Both the position numbers and the translations under genes were made by a program. The notes under the pieces were generated by a model. That model saw nothing but the letters and a program-made list of their open reading frames with translations. It did not search any database and was not told the DNA's origin. A stretch of DNA of 22,242 nt. It comes from Eggerthellaceae bacterium UBA5808. GTDB taxonomy: Bacteria > Actinomycetota > Coriobacteriia > Coriobacteriales > Eggerthellaceae. The stretch is from contig DIDE01000060.1 of the NCBI GenBank assembly GCA_002417975.1, positions 4,235 to 26,476 of the forward strand, written 5' to 3'. This document shows, piece by piece, positions 7,888 through 14,357 of the stretch; within the stretch, counting starts at the first letter, position 1, and every line of letters starts with the position of its first letter.

Positions 7888-8091
7888 GAGTGCATACTCT
7901 ACGGACAGAGGTTGTTCTTTCACGGATAGAGTATATTTTCCTATGGTGGCAGAGTGCATATTCCTATGGTAGAGGTGGCGTACATCTTTCCAGGGAGGTA
8001 GAGCACATCTTCCTCGGCTAAAGCGTATATTCCCAGAGTAGTGGCAGGGCGCATGTTCCACAGATAGAGTGTATTTTCCGCAGATGGAGCG
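7888..8091. repeat. Irregular ~20-bp degenerate tandem repeat array
   Basis: About ten copies of a core like gag-n-gyatattcc occur at intervals of roughly 18 to 29 bases. Clearer examples are agagtatattttcctatggt (from 7928) and agagtgcatattcctatggt (from 7951); later ones read gagcacatcttcc, aagcgtatattcc, gggcgcatgttcc and gagtgtattttcc. The copies are diverged and spacing is not fixed, so this is not a CRISPR. Confidence 0.65.
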
Positions 8092-8438
8092 AATGATGAT
8101 TGTTCAGCGAGCGTCGCAGAACTTGCTCTCATTTGAGCCAAGAACTTTTCTCGTGACCATTCATATTTAAGAAAATAATTTTGTCCCTACTTTAATCATT
8201 TGAGGTCTTTCTCCATTACGCTACGCTGTTTGCTACAATGACTAAGATTAAGACAAGTGATTAATCCTGCTGGCTAAGGTACTAGCTGCAGGCAAATAAT
8301 CGAGGTTGACAGTTAAGGCTGATGACCATAGGTCGATGGCTGAATATGATGATCGTAGGTCGATAATCGAAGTCGATGGCTAAGGATTAGCTACTAGTTA
8401 ATGGCTATAGACTAATTGTCACAGGCTACTGGTTGAAG

Positions 8439-8489
8439 CTGATGGCTATGGCCATCAGTTATTAGCTAATAGCTTAGCGCTTATTTTTT
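8439..8489 (+). promoter_or_regulatory. Leader hairpins upstream of the orphan permease
   Basis: A perfect 8-bp stem CTGATGGC/GCCATCAG with loop TATG spans 8439-8458. A second, AT-rich stem GCTAA/TTAGC (8465-8478) is followed five bases later by six T (8484-8489). The second could act as a weak terminator or attenuator just before the start codon at 8504; this is inference. Confidence 0.35.
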
Positions 8490-8503
8490 GAGAGGGTCCT
8501 ACA

Positions 8504-9208
8504 ATGAAAATCATGATAAAAAATGATCTGGCATGTATAAAAGACGTGCTTCTAACTGCTCTTTTAAGCGGATTATTCGTAGCGATTATCCTCTGTCTGA
8601 GTCTTGGTAATGTTGCGATCGTTGTTCCCGTGGTAACCATTGCTGTGACGAGCGCGTTTATCTTGCGTGTTCTTGCGGTTGACGAACATCGAGACTGGAA
8701 ACATTGTTGCGAAAATTTTGAGGTAACAGTGAAACAGATTGTTGTGGCTCGCTATCTTACCTGTTTGATTCTGCTGGCGTTTTCGCTGATCGTCAGTGTA
8801 CTTATGGCGGCGATCTGCACTGGCGTGTGCACTCTGCTTGCGAATGTAGGTATTGGCGGCACATTTGTTGGAAAAATTGTTGGGTCAGTGCAGGACCCAA
8901 CGTTACTCCCATCTGCTCTTTGCGGATGCGCTCTTGCACTGGTTATGATTGCCTGCATTATGCCGCTTGCGTTTAAACAGGGATTATCTGCTCCTGTGCG
9001 GGTGCTTCCGGTAATCTTCTCTCTTCTCGTTTTGCTGTATGTCATTTTTAGTCAGGGAATTATGGCAATGGGCGTGCAAACGTCTACGTTTACGTACTGG
9101 ATGCAAAAGCAATCTGGCGCCGAAATGATCACGTTTGTAATCGCCATCGTCTCCCTTCTTGTGTATGTCATTTCGTGTACAGCATTGTCGCGCCGTCTTG
9201 CACATTAG
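8504..9208 (+). CDS. Orphan ABC-2 type transporter permease (six TM)
   Basis: A 234-aa integral membrane protein with six predicted helices (about 14-32, 36-56, 86-112, 136-156, 165-187 and 207-228). The short segment VDEHRDWKHCCENFEVTVKQ after TM2 resembles the conserved 'DE..gW..y...LP.s...iv..ky' motif of ABC-2 permeases of the ABC2_membrane_5 kind. That supports the family call at moderate confidence. AGAGGG lies eight bases before the ATG. Such permeases usually follow an ATPase gene and often a GntR regulator. Here neither is adjacent, and the 665 bases upstream hold only repeats, so it must use an ATPase encoded elsewhere or be a survivor of a decayed operon. Confidence 0.7.
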   Translation: MKIMIKNDLACIKDVLLTALLSGLFVAIILCLSLGNVAIVVPVVTIAVTSAFILRVLAVDEHRDWKHCCENFEVTVKQIVVARYLTCLILLAFSLIVSVLMAAICTGVCTLLANVGIGGTFVGKIVGSVQDPTLLPSALCGCALALVMIACIMPLAFKQGLSAPVRVLPVIFSLLVLLYVIFSQGIMAMGVQTSTFTYWMQKQSGAEMITFVIAIVSLLVYVISCTALSRRLAH

Positions 9209-9420
9209 TGCATGTATGTGCTCTTGTTGCCGTAGCTTTACTCGTCAACTGTAGTCGATGTTGCTTTATACATTACGGCTTCGTCTGCCGATCGTACTCG
9301 TTCCTGTTTTCTATACAACGCTGTTGACTGATTGCAGTTGATCGTGCTCTATGCCAGTGCGCTACTTTGATTGCACCGCCTACGAGTTGCTGACTGATTA
9401 TAGTTGATCGTGTTCTGCGC
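9209..9420. repeat. Direct repeat, 66-bp period, downstream of the permease
   Basis: Segments 9323-9354 and 9389-9420 match at most positions (g-t/c-tgactgatt, then agttgatcgtg, then tct), 66 bases apart. A weaker earlier copy starts near 9245 (caactgtagtcgatgttgc). The phrase cgatcgta recurs near 9285 and 9447. No gene is seen here. Confidence 0.55.
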
Positions 9421-9801
9421 TTATCGATCGCATCTACGCTTGATCTGGCGATCGTATTTGTGCGCGCAGCCTATGTGTCCCACTACACCACGTTTGAATG
9501 CAAACTGGTGAAGAAACATGTCACTGAGACCTATTGGAGATGCCAAGGTAGCATCTTCGAATACATTCTGACCAAGGAACATGCCGTTGAGACGTATACG
9601 TAACCTAAATGTAGCGCCTTGGATGAAGCGCTGGCGAATAGATGCCGATTCGTGTTTTTCGAACGTATACAATAGGTAAAACGTCTCCATAACACCTAAT
9701 GAGAAGCGCGACCTATAGGATTCAGAAAATGTCCGATACCATGTGGGTGAAAAAATCTCGCGTTTCGGCACTTGCTTGCCAGTGTGACGACATTCCGTCA
9801 C
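9421..9801 (-). CDS. Doubtful 126-aa ORF with 21-residue periodicity
   Basis: An open frame from a GTG at 9801 without a ribosome site. Its C-terminal half contains consecutive 21-residue segments beginning MFLGQNVF and MFLHQFAF, preceded by a weaker RFIQGATF unit. In DNA, 'gaat', then 'aaggaacatg/aagaaacatg', then 'gagac' recur at 9496 and 9559 with a 63-base period. The MF...Q..F pattern loosely recalls BspA-type (DUF285) surface repeats, which could mean a decayed remnant, but the match is thin. The surrounding spacer is full of non-coding repeats of similar period, so a chance ORF over a repeat is at least as likely. Confidence 0.2.
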   Translation of the reverse strand: MTECRHTGKQVPKREIFSPTWYRTFSESYRSRFSLGVMETFYLLYTFEKHESASIRQRFIQGATFRLRIRLNGMFLGQNVFEDATLASPIGLSDMFLHQFAFKRGVVGHIGCAHKYDRQIKRRCDR

Positions 9802-9890
9802 GCAAACAGCATGCCTGTTACGATGTCGCTACATTCCTATGCACATCAACGCTGCATAATGCAAGTAACGCGTGAAATTTGAATGGGAAT

Positions 9891-9932
9891 AAAAAGGCGA
9901 CCTCACGATGCACATGGAGGCTCGTGAGGTCG
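9891..9932 (-). terminator. Intrinsic terminator ending the small RNA
   Basis: On the minus strand an 11-bp perfect stem CGACCTCACGA/TCGTGAGGTCG (plus-strand 9898-9908 and 9922-9932, 13-base loop) is followed by CC and five T (9891-9895). This is a canonical rho-independent terminator for leftward transcription. Confidence 0.85.
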
Positions 9933-10059
9933 TCGGAACAGTTGGGGAACCTCGACGTTTCGGGTCGTCGAAGCCTCTCTCCCCTGAGGAATCGTCAAGG
10001 AACGTCCAGAGACGTCATGCTGTGTACTACGCCTACGCTCTGTTCGTAGGACAATGGTA
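9891..10059 (-). ncRNA. Probable structured small RNA, family not recognised
   Basis: On the minus strand a promoter-like pair upstream of 10060 and a strong intrinsic terminator at 9891-9932 bracket about 169 bases rich in stems. Reading 5' to 3', CCTACG/CGTAGG forms a hairpin with a 7-base loop (10031-10049). A TCGACG/CGTCGA stem with an 8-base loop (9952-9971) is nested between GGGG and CCCC tracts. The terminator hairpin follows. The local G+C is higher than in the flanking spacers, as expected for folded RNA. It lacks the GGAAGGAAGCAGC core of SRP RNA and has no tmRNA or RNase P signature that I can see. It could be a free small RNA or a riboswitch-like leader; the only ORF downstream (9801) is doubtful, which favours a free RNA. 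Confidence 0.6.
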
Positions 10060-10065
10060 ACACAT

Positions 10066-10095
10066 TTTATAGCAATCGTAACATTATTAAGTTAA
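10066..10095 (-). promoter_or_regulatory. Promoter of the small RNA
   Basis: Leftward elements TTAACT (-35, plus coordinates 10090-10095) and TATAAA (-10, 10066-10071) are 18 bases apart. They put the start near 10059, directly before the first hairpin of the RNA. Confidence 0.55.
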
Positions 10096-10580
10096 CGACC
10101 ATAACTATTCGTTTTTTTGGCGTATAGCTCCCTCATAGCCCCCATAGTAGACCTTTGTGCAAATAAAGTCTCCTCGGATCGGTAACTTGCAACGAAATGG
10201 TTGCCATTTGTTCCTTTACTAAGTAAAAAGCAGCGTGCTGCCTATACAAAAGCGGACATTGATTGACTAAATGTAGACGTTAGCCAAGTAAACAGGGAAT
10301 AGGTATTAGCAAGAATGAAGAGAGATGCCGGTTGACATGAGACATGCGAATCAAACGGGGGAGGAGATTCTATTGCTTTTTTACATGGGGAGGCACTGGT
10401 TGGCATGAGATATATGAATCAAGTTCGCGCGGACATCAGTAAGTAAGAAGAAATATCAGATAAACAAGAACACGCATCAAAAAATAGCCAAATCTTAGCT
10501 GGGAGCTAATGAATCGCTCTGCTTTGTTGTTTAGTATGCATTTCGACGAAATTCATACGTAGTGACCGAAAAGGGGAGTA
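10096..10580. other. Spacer before the zinc-ribbon gene, with direct repeat and dyads
   Basis: No gene is visible. A direct repeat of about 27 bases (c-c/t-ggttg-a/g-catgaga...gaatcaa) lies at 10328-10354 and 10396-10422, a 68-base offset. A small stem GCAGC/GCTGC near 10227-10240 is followed by five T on the minus strand. TTAGCT-GGG-AGCTAA (10495-10509) can form a 6-bp hairpin. The promoter of the downstream gene was not identified with confidence. Confidence 0.45.
10534..10558. promoter_or_regulatory. 25-bp near-perfect palindrome upstream of the zinc-ribbon gene
   Basis: Arms GTATG-c-ATTTCG (10534-10545) and CGAAAT-t-CATAC (10547-10558) mirror each other around a single A, with one mismatched pair. 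It ends 22 bases before the start codon at 10581. A protein-binding operator is more likely than a terminator, as no T-run follows. Confidence 0.5.
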
Positions 10581-11165
10581 ATGGACTACAACGCAGGAAA
10601 CCATCAGGCGCAACAGAATACGGTGCCGCAGAAAAGCTGTAAGAAATGTGGTGCGCTGATACCTAAATATTCAGATAGATGCCCAAATTGTGGTGCAAAT
10701 CTCAAACCGTTCTATAAAAAGGCTTGGTTTTGGGTTCTTATCGTTCTTCTTGTCTTTTTGCTTTGTTTAGGCAGCTGCGCTGCATCATGTAGCAAAGCAG
10801 TCAACGATTCGACGAATTCGATTTCGACGAAGACAACCGATTCGTCTTCAAGCGCTCAATCGAGCGGAACAGCTAAATCGGATGATGCGTCGAAGCAGAA
10901 ATACACGATTGCTGATGAGCAAATTGTCGATTCTGGATATGGGAACTATAAAATAACGGGTACGTTTACTAATACCACGGATAAAGAAGTTAAGTATGTA
11001 CAGGTAGAATACGTGCTTAAGGATGCCTCGGGAGCGCAAATTGGCACAGCGACCGCGAATACTACAAACCTTGCGGCAAATACGCCATGGAAATTTGAGG
11101 CAGCAGCTTTAAGCCCGAATGGCACGCCTGCGTCCTTCGAACTCAAGCAGGTTACGGGATTCTAG
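10581..11165 (+). CDS. Membrane-anchored zinc-ribbon protein with FxLYD-like C-terminal domain
   Basis: A 194-aa protein. A zinc-ribbon is formed by Cys20, Cys23, Cys34 and Cys37 (CKKCG...CPNCG). One transmembrane helix follows (about 48-69), then a Ser/Thr/Asp-rich spacer (71-105). A beta-rich extracytoplasmic domain (about 108-194) contains YKITGTFTNTTDKEVKYVQV and resembles FxLYD domains, which often occur in Gram-positive surface proteins with this architecture. GGGGAG lies just before the ATG. The ribbon should be cytoplasmic and the FxLYD domain outside. The function is unknown. The stop codon lies inside the first copy of a direct repeat that continues downstream. Confidence 0.85.
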   Translation: MDYNAGNHQAQQNTVPQKSCKKCGALIPKYSDRCPNCGANLKPFYKKAWFWVLIVLLVFLLCLGSCAASCSKAVNDSTNSISTKTTDSSSSAQSSGTAKSDDASKQKYTIADEQIVDSGYGNYKITGTFTNTTDKEVKYVQVEYVLKDASGAQIGTATANTTNLAANTPWKFEAAALSPNGTPASFELKQVTGF

Positions 11166-11198
11166 TAACGTTGCACTCGTAATTCTAGTAACGTTGCA
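11159..11198. repeat. 17-bp exact direct repeat spanning the stop codon
   Basis: The 17 bases attctagtaacgttgca occur exactly at 11159-11175 and 11182-11198, a 23-base period. The first copy contains the last codon and stop (TTC TAG) of the zinc-ribbon gene. A third, decayed copy may follow at about 11200. Confidence 0.85.
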
Positions 11199-11651
11199 AT
11201 TCTGATGACGCTACAGTGAACGTGGAATGATATGAAGGTCACACTGCTTCGGAATCTACGTAGCGGGGATTTTGAAGCAGTAGAGCTGAAATGTTGATAG
11301 TTTGTCGCTTGTCCGTAATCGATGAAGCGTTGAAAGTCTATCGTGCACTTGCGATTAGTGAAGCGTTGATAGCTCGATGTGAGCTTGCGATTAACGATAA
11401 GATGTTTTGCTCTCAGGGACGAGGGCTGACTGCTAGTGAATTGTATGTTGAGAAAAAATTGGCTACTAACGATCTACTTTTAGATAAACGTTGATTGTTG
11501 GTAAATCATACATCGAGCAAGAGCCGGTAGCTAATGATCTGTACTTTAGATAAACGATGATTGCTGATATTTTGATTGCTAGCCCAAGATTCGACTGATA
11601 ATGCGGTACATCTTGCTTGGCAGGCAAACTAATTGGTGGCACGTTGCGCGC
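11199..11651. other. Spacer filled with 36-bp and 65-bp repeats
   Basis: Between the zinc-ribbon gene and the end of the kinase gene I see no convincing gene. It holds the 36-bp tandem array at 11288-11395 and a longer direct repeat (11461-11500 and 11526-11566, sharing 'ta-gataaacg-tgattg') at a 65-base offset. No clear terminator for either convergent gene was found. Confidence 0.5.
11288..11395. repeat. 36-bp tandem repeat, three copies
   Basis: Units start at 11288, 11324 and 11360. The second and third are clearest: both begin gaagcgttga, contain 'cttgcgatta' near the end, and differ mainly in the middle. A short open frame (11291-11494, plus) reads them as 12-residue units such as EALKVYRALAIS and EALIARCELAIN, but it has no ribosome site. 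Confidence 0.7.
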
Positions 11652-13304
11652 CTAGTTGCTTGCGTAATAGGTAGGCGAAAGGCACGCAATGCAAACGCAG
11701 CAGAGCACAAAGCAAACTACGAATAGGATAAGTGCCAAAACGAAACGATTGCGGAATCGATAATGTTTAAAACGGGGGATTCGCTCGATGATATGAGCGG
11801 GATCAACAAGTGTGAGGACGCTTAAGATACATGAGAGCATAAGGAACAGTACGCCCAAACGATACATAAGTGCATCGGATCCTATGAGCGTTTTTCCTGG
11901 AGTGATCATAACGGCAGCGAATCCTAGAATCAGAATGCCTAGCGCTATAAGGACGATGCTATTCACGATTATTCGGCCAATGCGAATGACAGATTTGATC
12001 CGCTGATTGTTTTGCGCGTGTGCAGCATAACTTTGCTGAGATGTCGCCCGCTGCATATTTGAGGCATATTGTGGCTTAGAGTCGCTACGAAATTGTGCTC
12101 TGCCTTGTATACGTGTCTCATTCTGGAGCACATTCTGCGTTTGAGATTGGTCCGACGATGCGAACACCGAACTATTGTGTTCGTTAGGATTAGGCGATTG
12201 ATTAAGGGGATTATGAGGCGTTTTCTTGGCGCTATCTTGCTCATTGCGATAGGCATAAGGTGTAGCAAAAGAAGTCGAACCATTTTGATGCATATCGTGT
12301 CCGAGCAGTGCACAAAATGCTTCGATCGACGAAGGGCGTTCGATGGGGTCGAGCTCGATGCATTGCGCAATAATCGTGCGGGCACCAGTGGGAATATCGA
12401 ATTCCTCAGATAAATGTTTGCGCTGCTCTGGCTCAGGGTCGCGCCCGGTGAGAAGGAAACGATACAACATGCCAAGAGCGTAGATGTCGGTGCGTGGGCT
12501 ACTTTGTCCAAAGCCAAACTGCTCTGGAGCTGCATAGCCCATTGTTCCCCATGAAGAAGTATCCTGGCGTGCTTGTTCGTCGTAGCGGCGTGCGATGCCA
12601 AAATCGATCAGCGAAACGCCAGCTTGAGTGCGGATTACATTGTCGGGCTTAATATCGCGATGAACGATGGGAGGTGCGCAGTGATGAAGTGCTGCGACTC
12701 CTACGCAAAGATCGCGAAGAACCATGCGCGCTTGGCTATCGGGCAGGGGACCATCAGATAGGATCCATTGTCGGAGCGTTTTTCCTCGAAGATATTCCAT
12801 GAGCACAACCTGACGATCGGCCAGATCATAGAGCGCATAGATATGAGGGAGTGCGGGATTGCTAAAGCGGGCAACAATTTTATATTGCGCGCCAAAATGA
12901 TTTTCCTTGCTTAAGTACTTTCGGATGAATTGATGCCCTGATGCATCGTGGATGAGCTCGGTCCGTTCCCAGTCATTTTCCTTGAGTACAGATTCAAGAG
13001 TAAATGATGAATCGTATGCTATTGCATCAAGCTCGCGATCGAGCTCGCTATCGAGTTGATCGTTGGGCTGCGATTCAAATCTTTGATCGAACCGCGAACT
13101 GGGTTGCAATATAGGTTGCTGATTAGACTGTGTATCAGGTTGCGTGTTGGGCTGCGATCTGAACTGCACATTATCAGAAGGATCAATCTCTCGATTGGAC
13201 TGCTGACTAGCCTGTCGAATGTGATGTTGGCCATTCTGAGGATTGAGCGGTTTGGCACAATCTTGGGTAGAGCGTTGTTCGATAGAGGGAGGCACTATAT
13301 GCAC
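11652..13304 (-). CDS. Membrane Ser/Thr protein kinase with N-terminal 4-aa repeat tract
   Basis: A kinase of about 550 residues (from GTG 13304). The N-terminal 95 residues are Gln/Asn/Asp-rich and contain eleven 4-residue units. The kinase domain follows (about 105-335), with HRDIKPDN (Asp217), DFG (Asp234) and the APEQ motif. The glycine-rich loop is poorly formed, and the beta-3 Lys is probably Lys129 in FIRKYLS. A second Asn/Gln/Ser linker leads to three hydrophobic helices at the C-terminus (about 447-470, 483-503 and 522-546), so the catalytic domain is cytoplasmic. I chose GTG 13304 because GGGAG sits seven bases upstream and it starts one base after the previous stop; an ATG at 13358 would overlap that gene by 53 bases. 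It is probably co-expressed with the XRE-like protein. Confidence 0.9.
   Translation of the reverse strand: MHIVPPSIEQRSTQDCAKPLNPQNGQHHIRQASQQSNREIDPSDNVQFRSQPNTQPDTQSNQQPILQPSSRFDQRFESQPNDQLDSELDRELDAIAYDSSFTLESVLKENDWERTELIHDASGHQFIRKYLSKENHFGAQYKIVARFSNPALPHIYALYDLADRQVVLMEYLRGKTLRQWILSDGPLPDSQARMVLRDLCVGVAALHHCAPPIVHRDIKPDNVIRTQAGVSLIDFGIARRYDEQARQDTSSWGTMGYAAPEQFGFGQSSPRTDIYALGMLYRFLLTGRDPEPEQRKHLSEEFDIPTGARTIIAQCIELDPIERPSSIEAFCALLGHDMHQNGSTSFATPYAYRNEQDSAKKTPHNPLNQSPNPNEHNSSVFASSDQSQTQNVLQNETRIQGRAQFRSDSKPQYASNMQRATSQQSYAAHAQNNQRIKSVIRIGRIIVNSIVLIALGILILGFAAVMITPGKTLIGSDALMYRLGVLFLMLSCILSVLTLVDPAHIIERIPRFKHYRFRNRFVLALILFVVCFVLCCVCIACLSPTYYASN
13032..13163 (-). repeat. 12-bp tandem repeat in the kinase N-terminus
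   Basis: Eleven in-frame 12-bp units encode FRSQ, PNTQ, PDTQ, SNQQ, PILQ, PSSR, FDQR, FESQ, PNDQ, LDSE and LDRE. The fourth residue is nearly always Gln, Arg or Glu. Units are diverged but phase is kept without any frame loss. Confidence 0.75.
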
Positions 13305-13305
13305 G

Positions 13306-13884
13306 TTAGTCTCCCATGGAATCAAGCGTAGCTTCGCCAAGACGATACAAATATTCATTTGTCGCTTGAGGAGTCAGATGATGCATGATGCAAAAGATAA
13401 TAACGGCATCACGATTGATGCGGCAGTAAAGCTCACTTGTCCCTGCAAAGGTAAGAAGGCGCTGCGTCTCTTTGAGCGTATACGATAGAGCGAGAGCAAG
13501 GCAGATCAGACGATCGCGATTAGGGTGTCGAGACCCAGAAAAGATCTGATAGCCGTAAGTCTCATTGATGCCTGCGGCGTGAATGACATCGATTCGCTTA
13601 AGATGCTTACGATCGAGCGAGCGGTTAAGATACGTAGCAAGATCGATGCTTTCGTCTTGATGATGATCACAGAACGTTTGAGCTGTAGGACTACGTTTGA
13701 GCTCGTTGAGTAAATCATCAGTCGAAGTCGGAAGCGAATCAATTGCACTATTGTGCTTGCGCACGTCGGGTGCTGCGGGTGTTGCACTCGTGACACCGTA
13801 CACATTAGAGCAGGATGTAACAGCGGCATGTTGTCCGCGAATCTGCGATGTACGATCGAAAGATGTGCGATCACTTGCTGGCAT
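13306..13884 (-). CDS. XRE-like HTH protein paired with the Ser/Thr kinase
   Basis: A protein of about 192 residues. The N-terminal 70 residues are Ser/Thr-rich and unstructured-looking. The C-terminal part (about 75-190) has a helix-turn-helix-like core (IDVIHAAGINETYGYQIFSG), then RDRLICLALALSYTLKETQRLL and a Tyr/Asp-containing tail. This pattern recurs next to bacterial Ser/Thr kinases in Firmicutes and Coriobacteriia, from my recollection of those families. I chose the ATG at 13884, with AGGGAG four bases upstream. An in-frame ATG at 13959 lacks a site. The stop (TAA) is one base before the kinase GTG, so translation is coupled. It is likely a regulator or substrate of the kinase; direct DNA binding is not shown. 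Confidence 0.8.
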   Translation of the reverse strand: MPASDRTSFDRTSQIRGQHAAVTSCSNVYGVTSATPAAPDVRKHNSAIDSLPTSTDDLLNELKRSPTAQTFCDHHQDESIDLATYLNRSLDRKHLKRIDVIHAAGINETYGYQIFSGSRHPNRDRLICLALALSYTLKETQRLLTFAGTSELYCRINRDAVIIFCIMHHLTPQATNEYLYRLGEATLDSMGD

Positions 13885-14215
13885 ACTGCTCCCTGAGACT
13901 GCTCTATGTAATGGCTTGCGTAGATCGTAGATAGCAACTGCGAATTCTCCGTGGTGCATTTTGATTGCGAAGTGATAAAAATGCTGTTAGCCATCTAGTC
14001 GTTATAGTAACTCACATTGTAAACGATCATGAACTAATCGCAACTGCATTATGTAGAGTTGTGCAGCAGGTATAACCGTAACCATAAAGGTAAAGGTAGC
14101 GGCAGATGAAACAATAAAGAGCTGAGATCGTCCGTTTTCGTTAGACTTTTACGGTGTTGCTCTATAAGTAAGACTCCACACGGGTAAGAATCACTTGTTC
14201 AGGTTTTGCGTGTGC

Positions 14216-14260
14216 AAGGCTAACGTACATAAAGCTAACGTGCGTAAGGCTAACGTCCAC
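14216..14260. repeat. Three tandem copies of a 15-16 bp unit
   Basis: aaggctaacgtacata, aagctaacgtgcgt and aaggctaacgtccaca follow one another directly, about 100 bases upstream of the htpG -35 element. Confidence 0.75.
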
Positions 14261-14323
14261 AATTCGCTTATGCGTTATTCCTTTGAGCAAATGTAACCAT
14301 TCGGTGGCGTATCGATCGTTCTG

Positions 14324-14351
14324 TTGCGCTTCTTCTTCAGGCTACTATAAT
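14324..14351 (+). promoter_or_regulatory. htpG promoter
   Basis: A consensus TATAAT (14346-14351) is preceded by TTGCGC (14324-14329) with a 16-base spacer. The start would fall near 14358, at the first base of the CIRCE element, leaving a leader of about 260 bases. Confidence 0.65.
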
Positions 14352-14357
14352 CATGTT

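Larger units (their letters stand above)
7839..8503. other. 665-bp gene-free spacer, almost wholly degenerate repeats
   Basis: There is no supported gene on either strand. The left half (7888-8091) is an irregular repeat array described separately. The right half (about 8310-8460) repeats phrases such as 'gatggcta', 'ggtcgat' and 'gactaa' and ends in hairpins upstream of the next gene. Between them, 8160-8280 is AT-richer and unremarkable. The short open frames here read across the repeats and look incidental. Confidence 0.6.

Noticed and set aside
7888..8091. CRISPR array
   Set aside because: Copies are strongly diverged, spacing is irregular and spacers are not unique fixed-length sequences; no cas gene is present.
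9891..10059. SRP RNA, tmRNA or RNase P RNA
   Set aside because: The conserved cores I know for these RNAs are not found on either strand.
11291..11494. A 67-aa plus-strand ORF as a real gene
   Set aside because: It has no ribosome site and is explained by the 36-bp repeat; it is kept only as an observation.
11969..12601. A 210-aa minus-strand open frame
   Set aside because: It overlaps the Ser/Thr kinase in another frame. The kinase frame contains HRDIKPDN, DFG and APEQ, and the other has no recognisable feature.
13506..13994. A 162-aa minus-strand open frame
   Set aside because: It is an out-of-frame reading of the XRE-like gene without a ribosome site.
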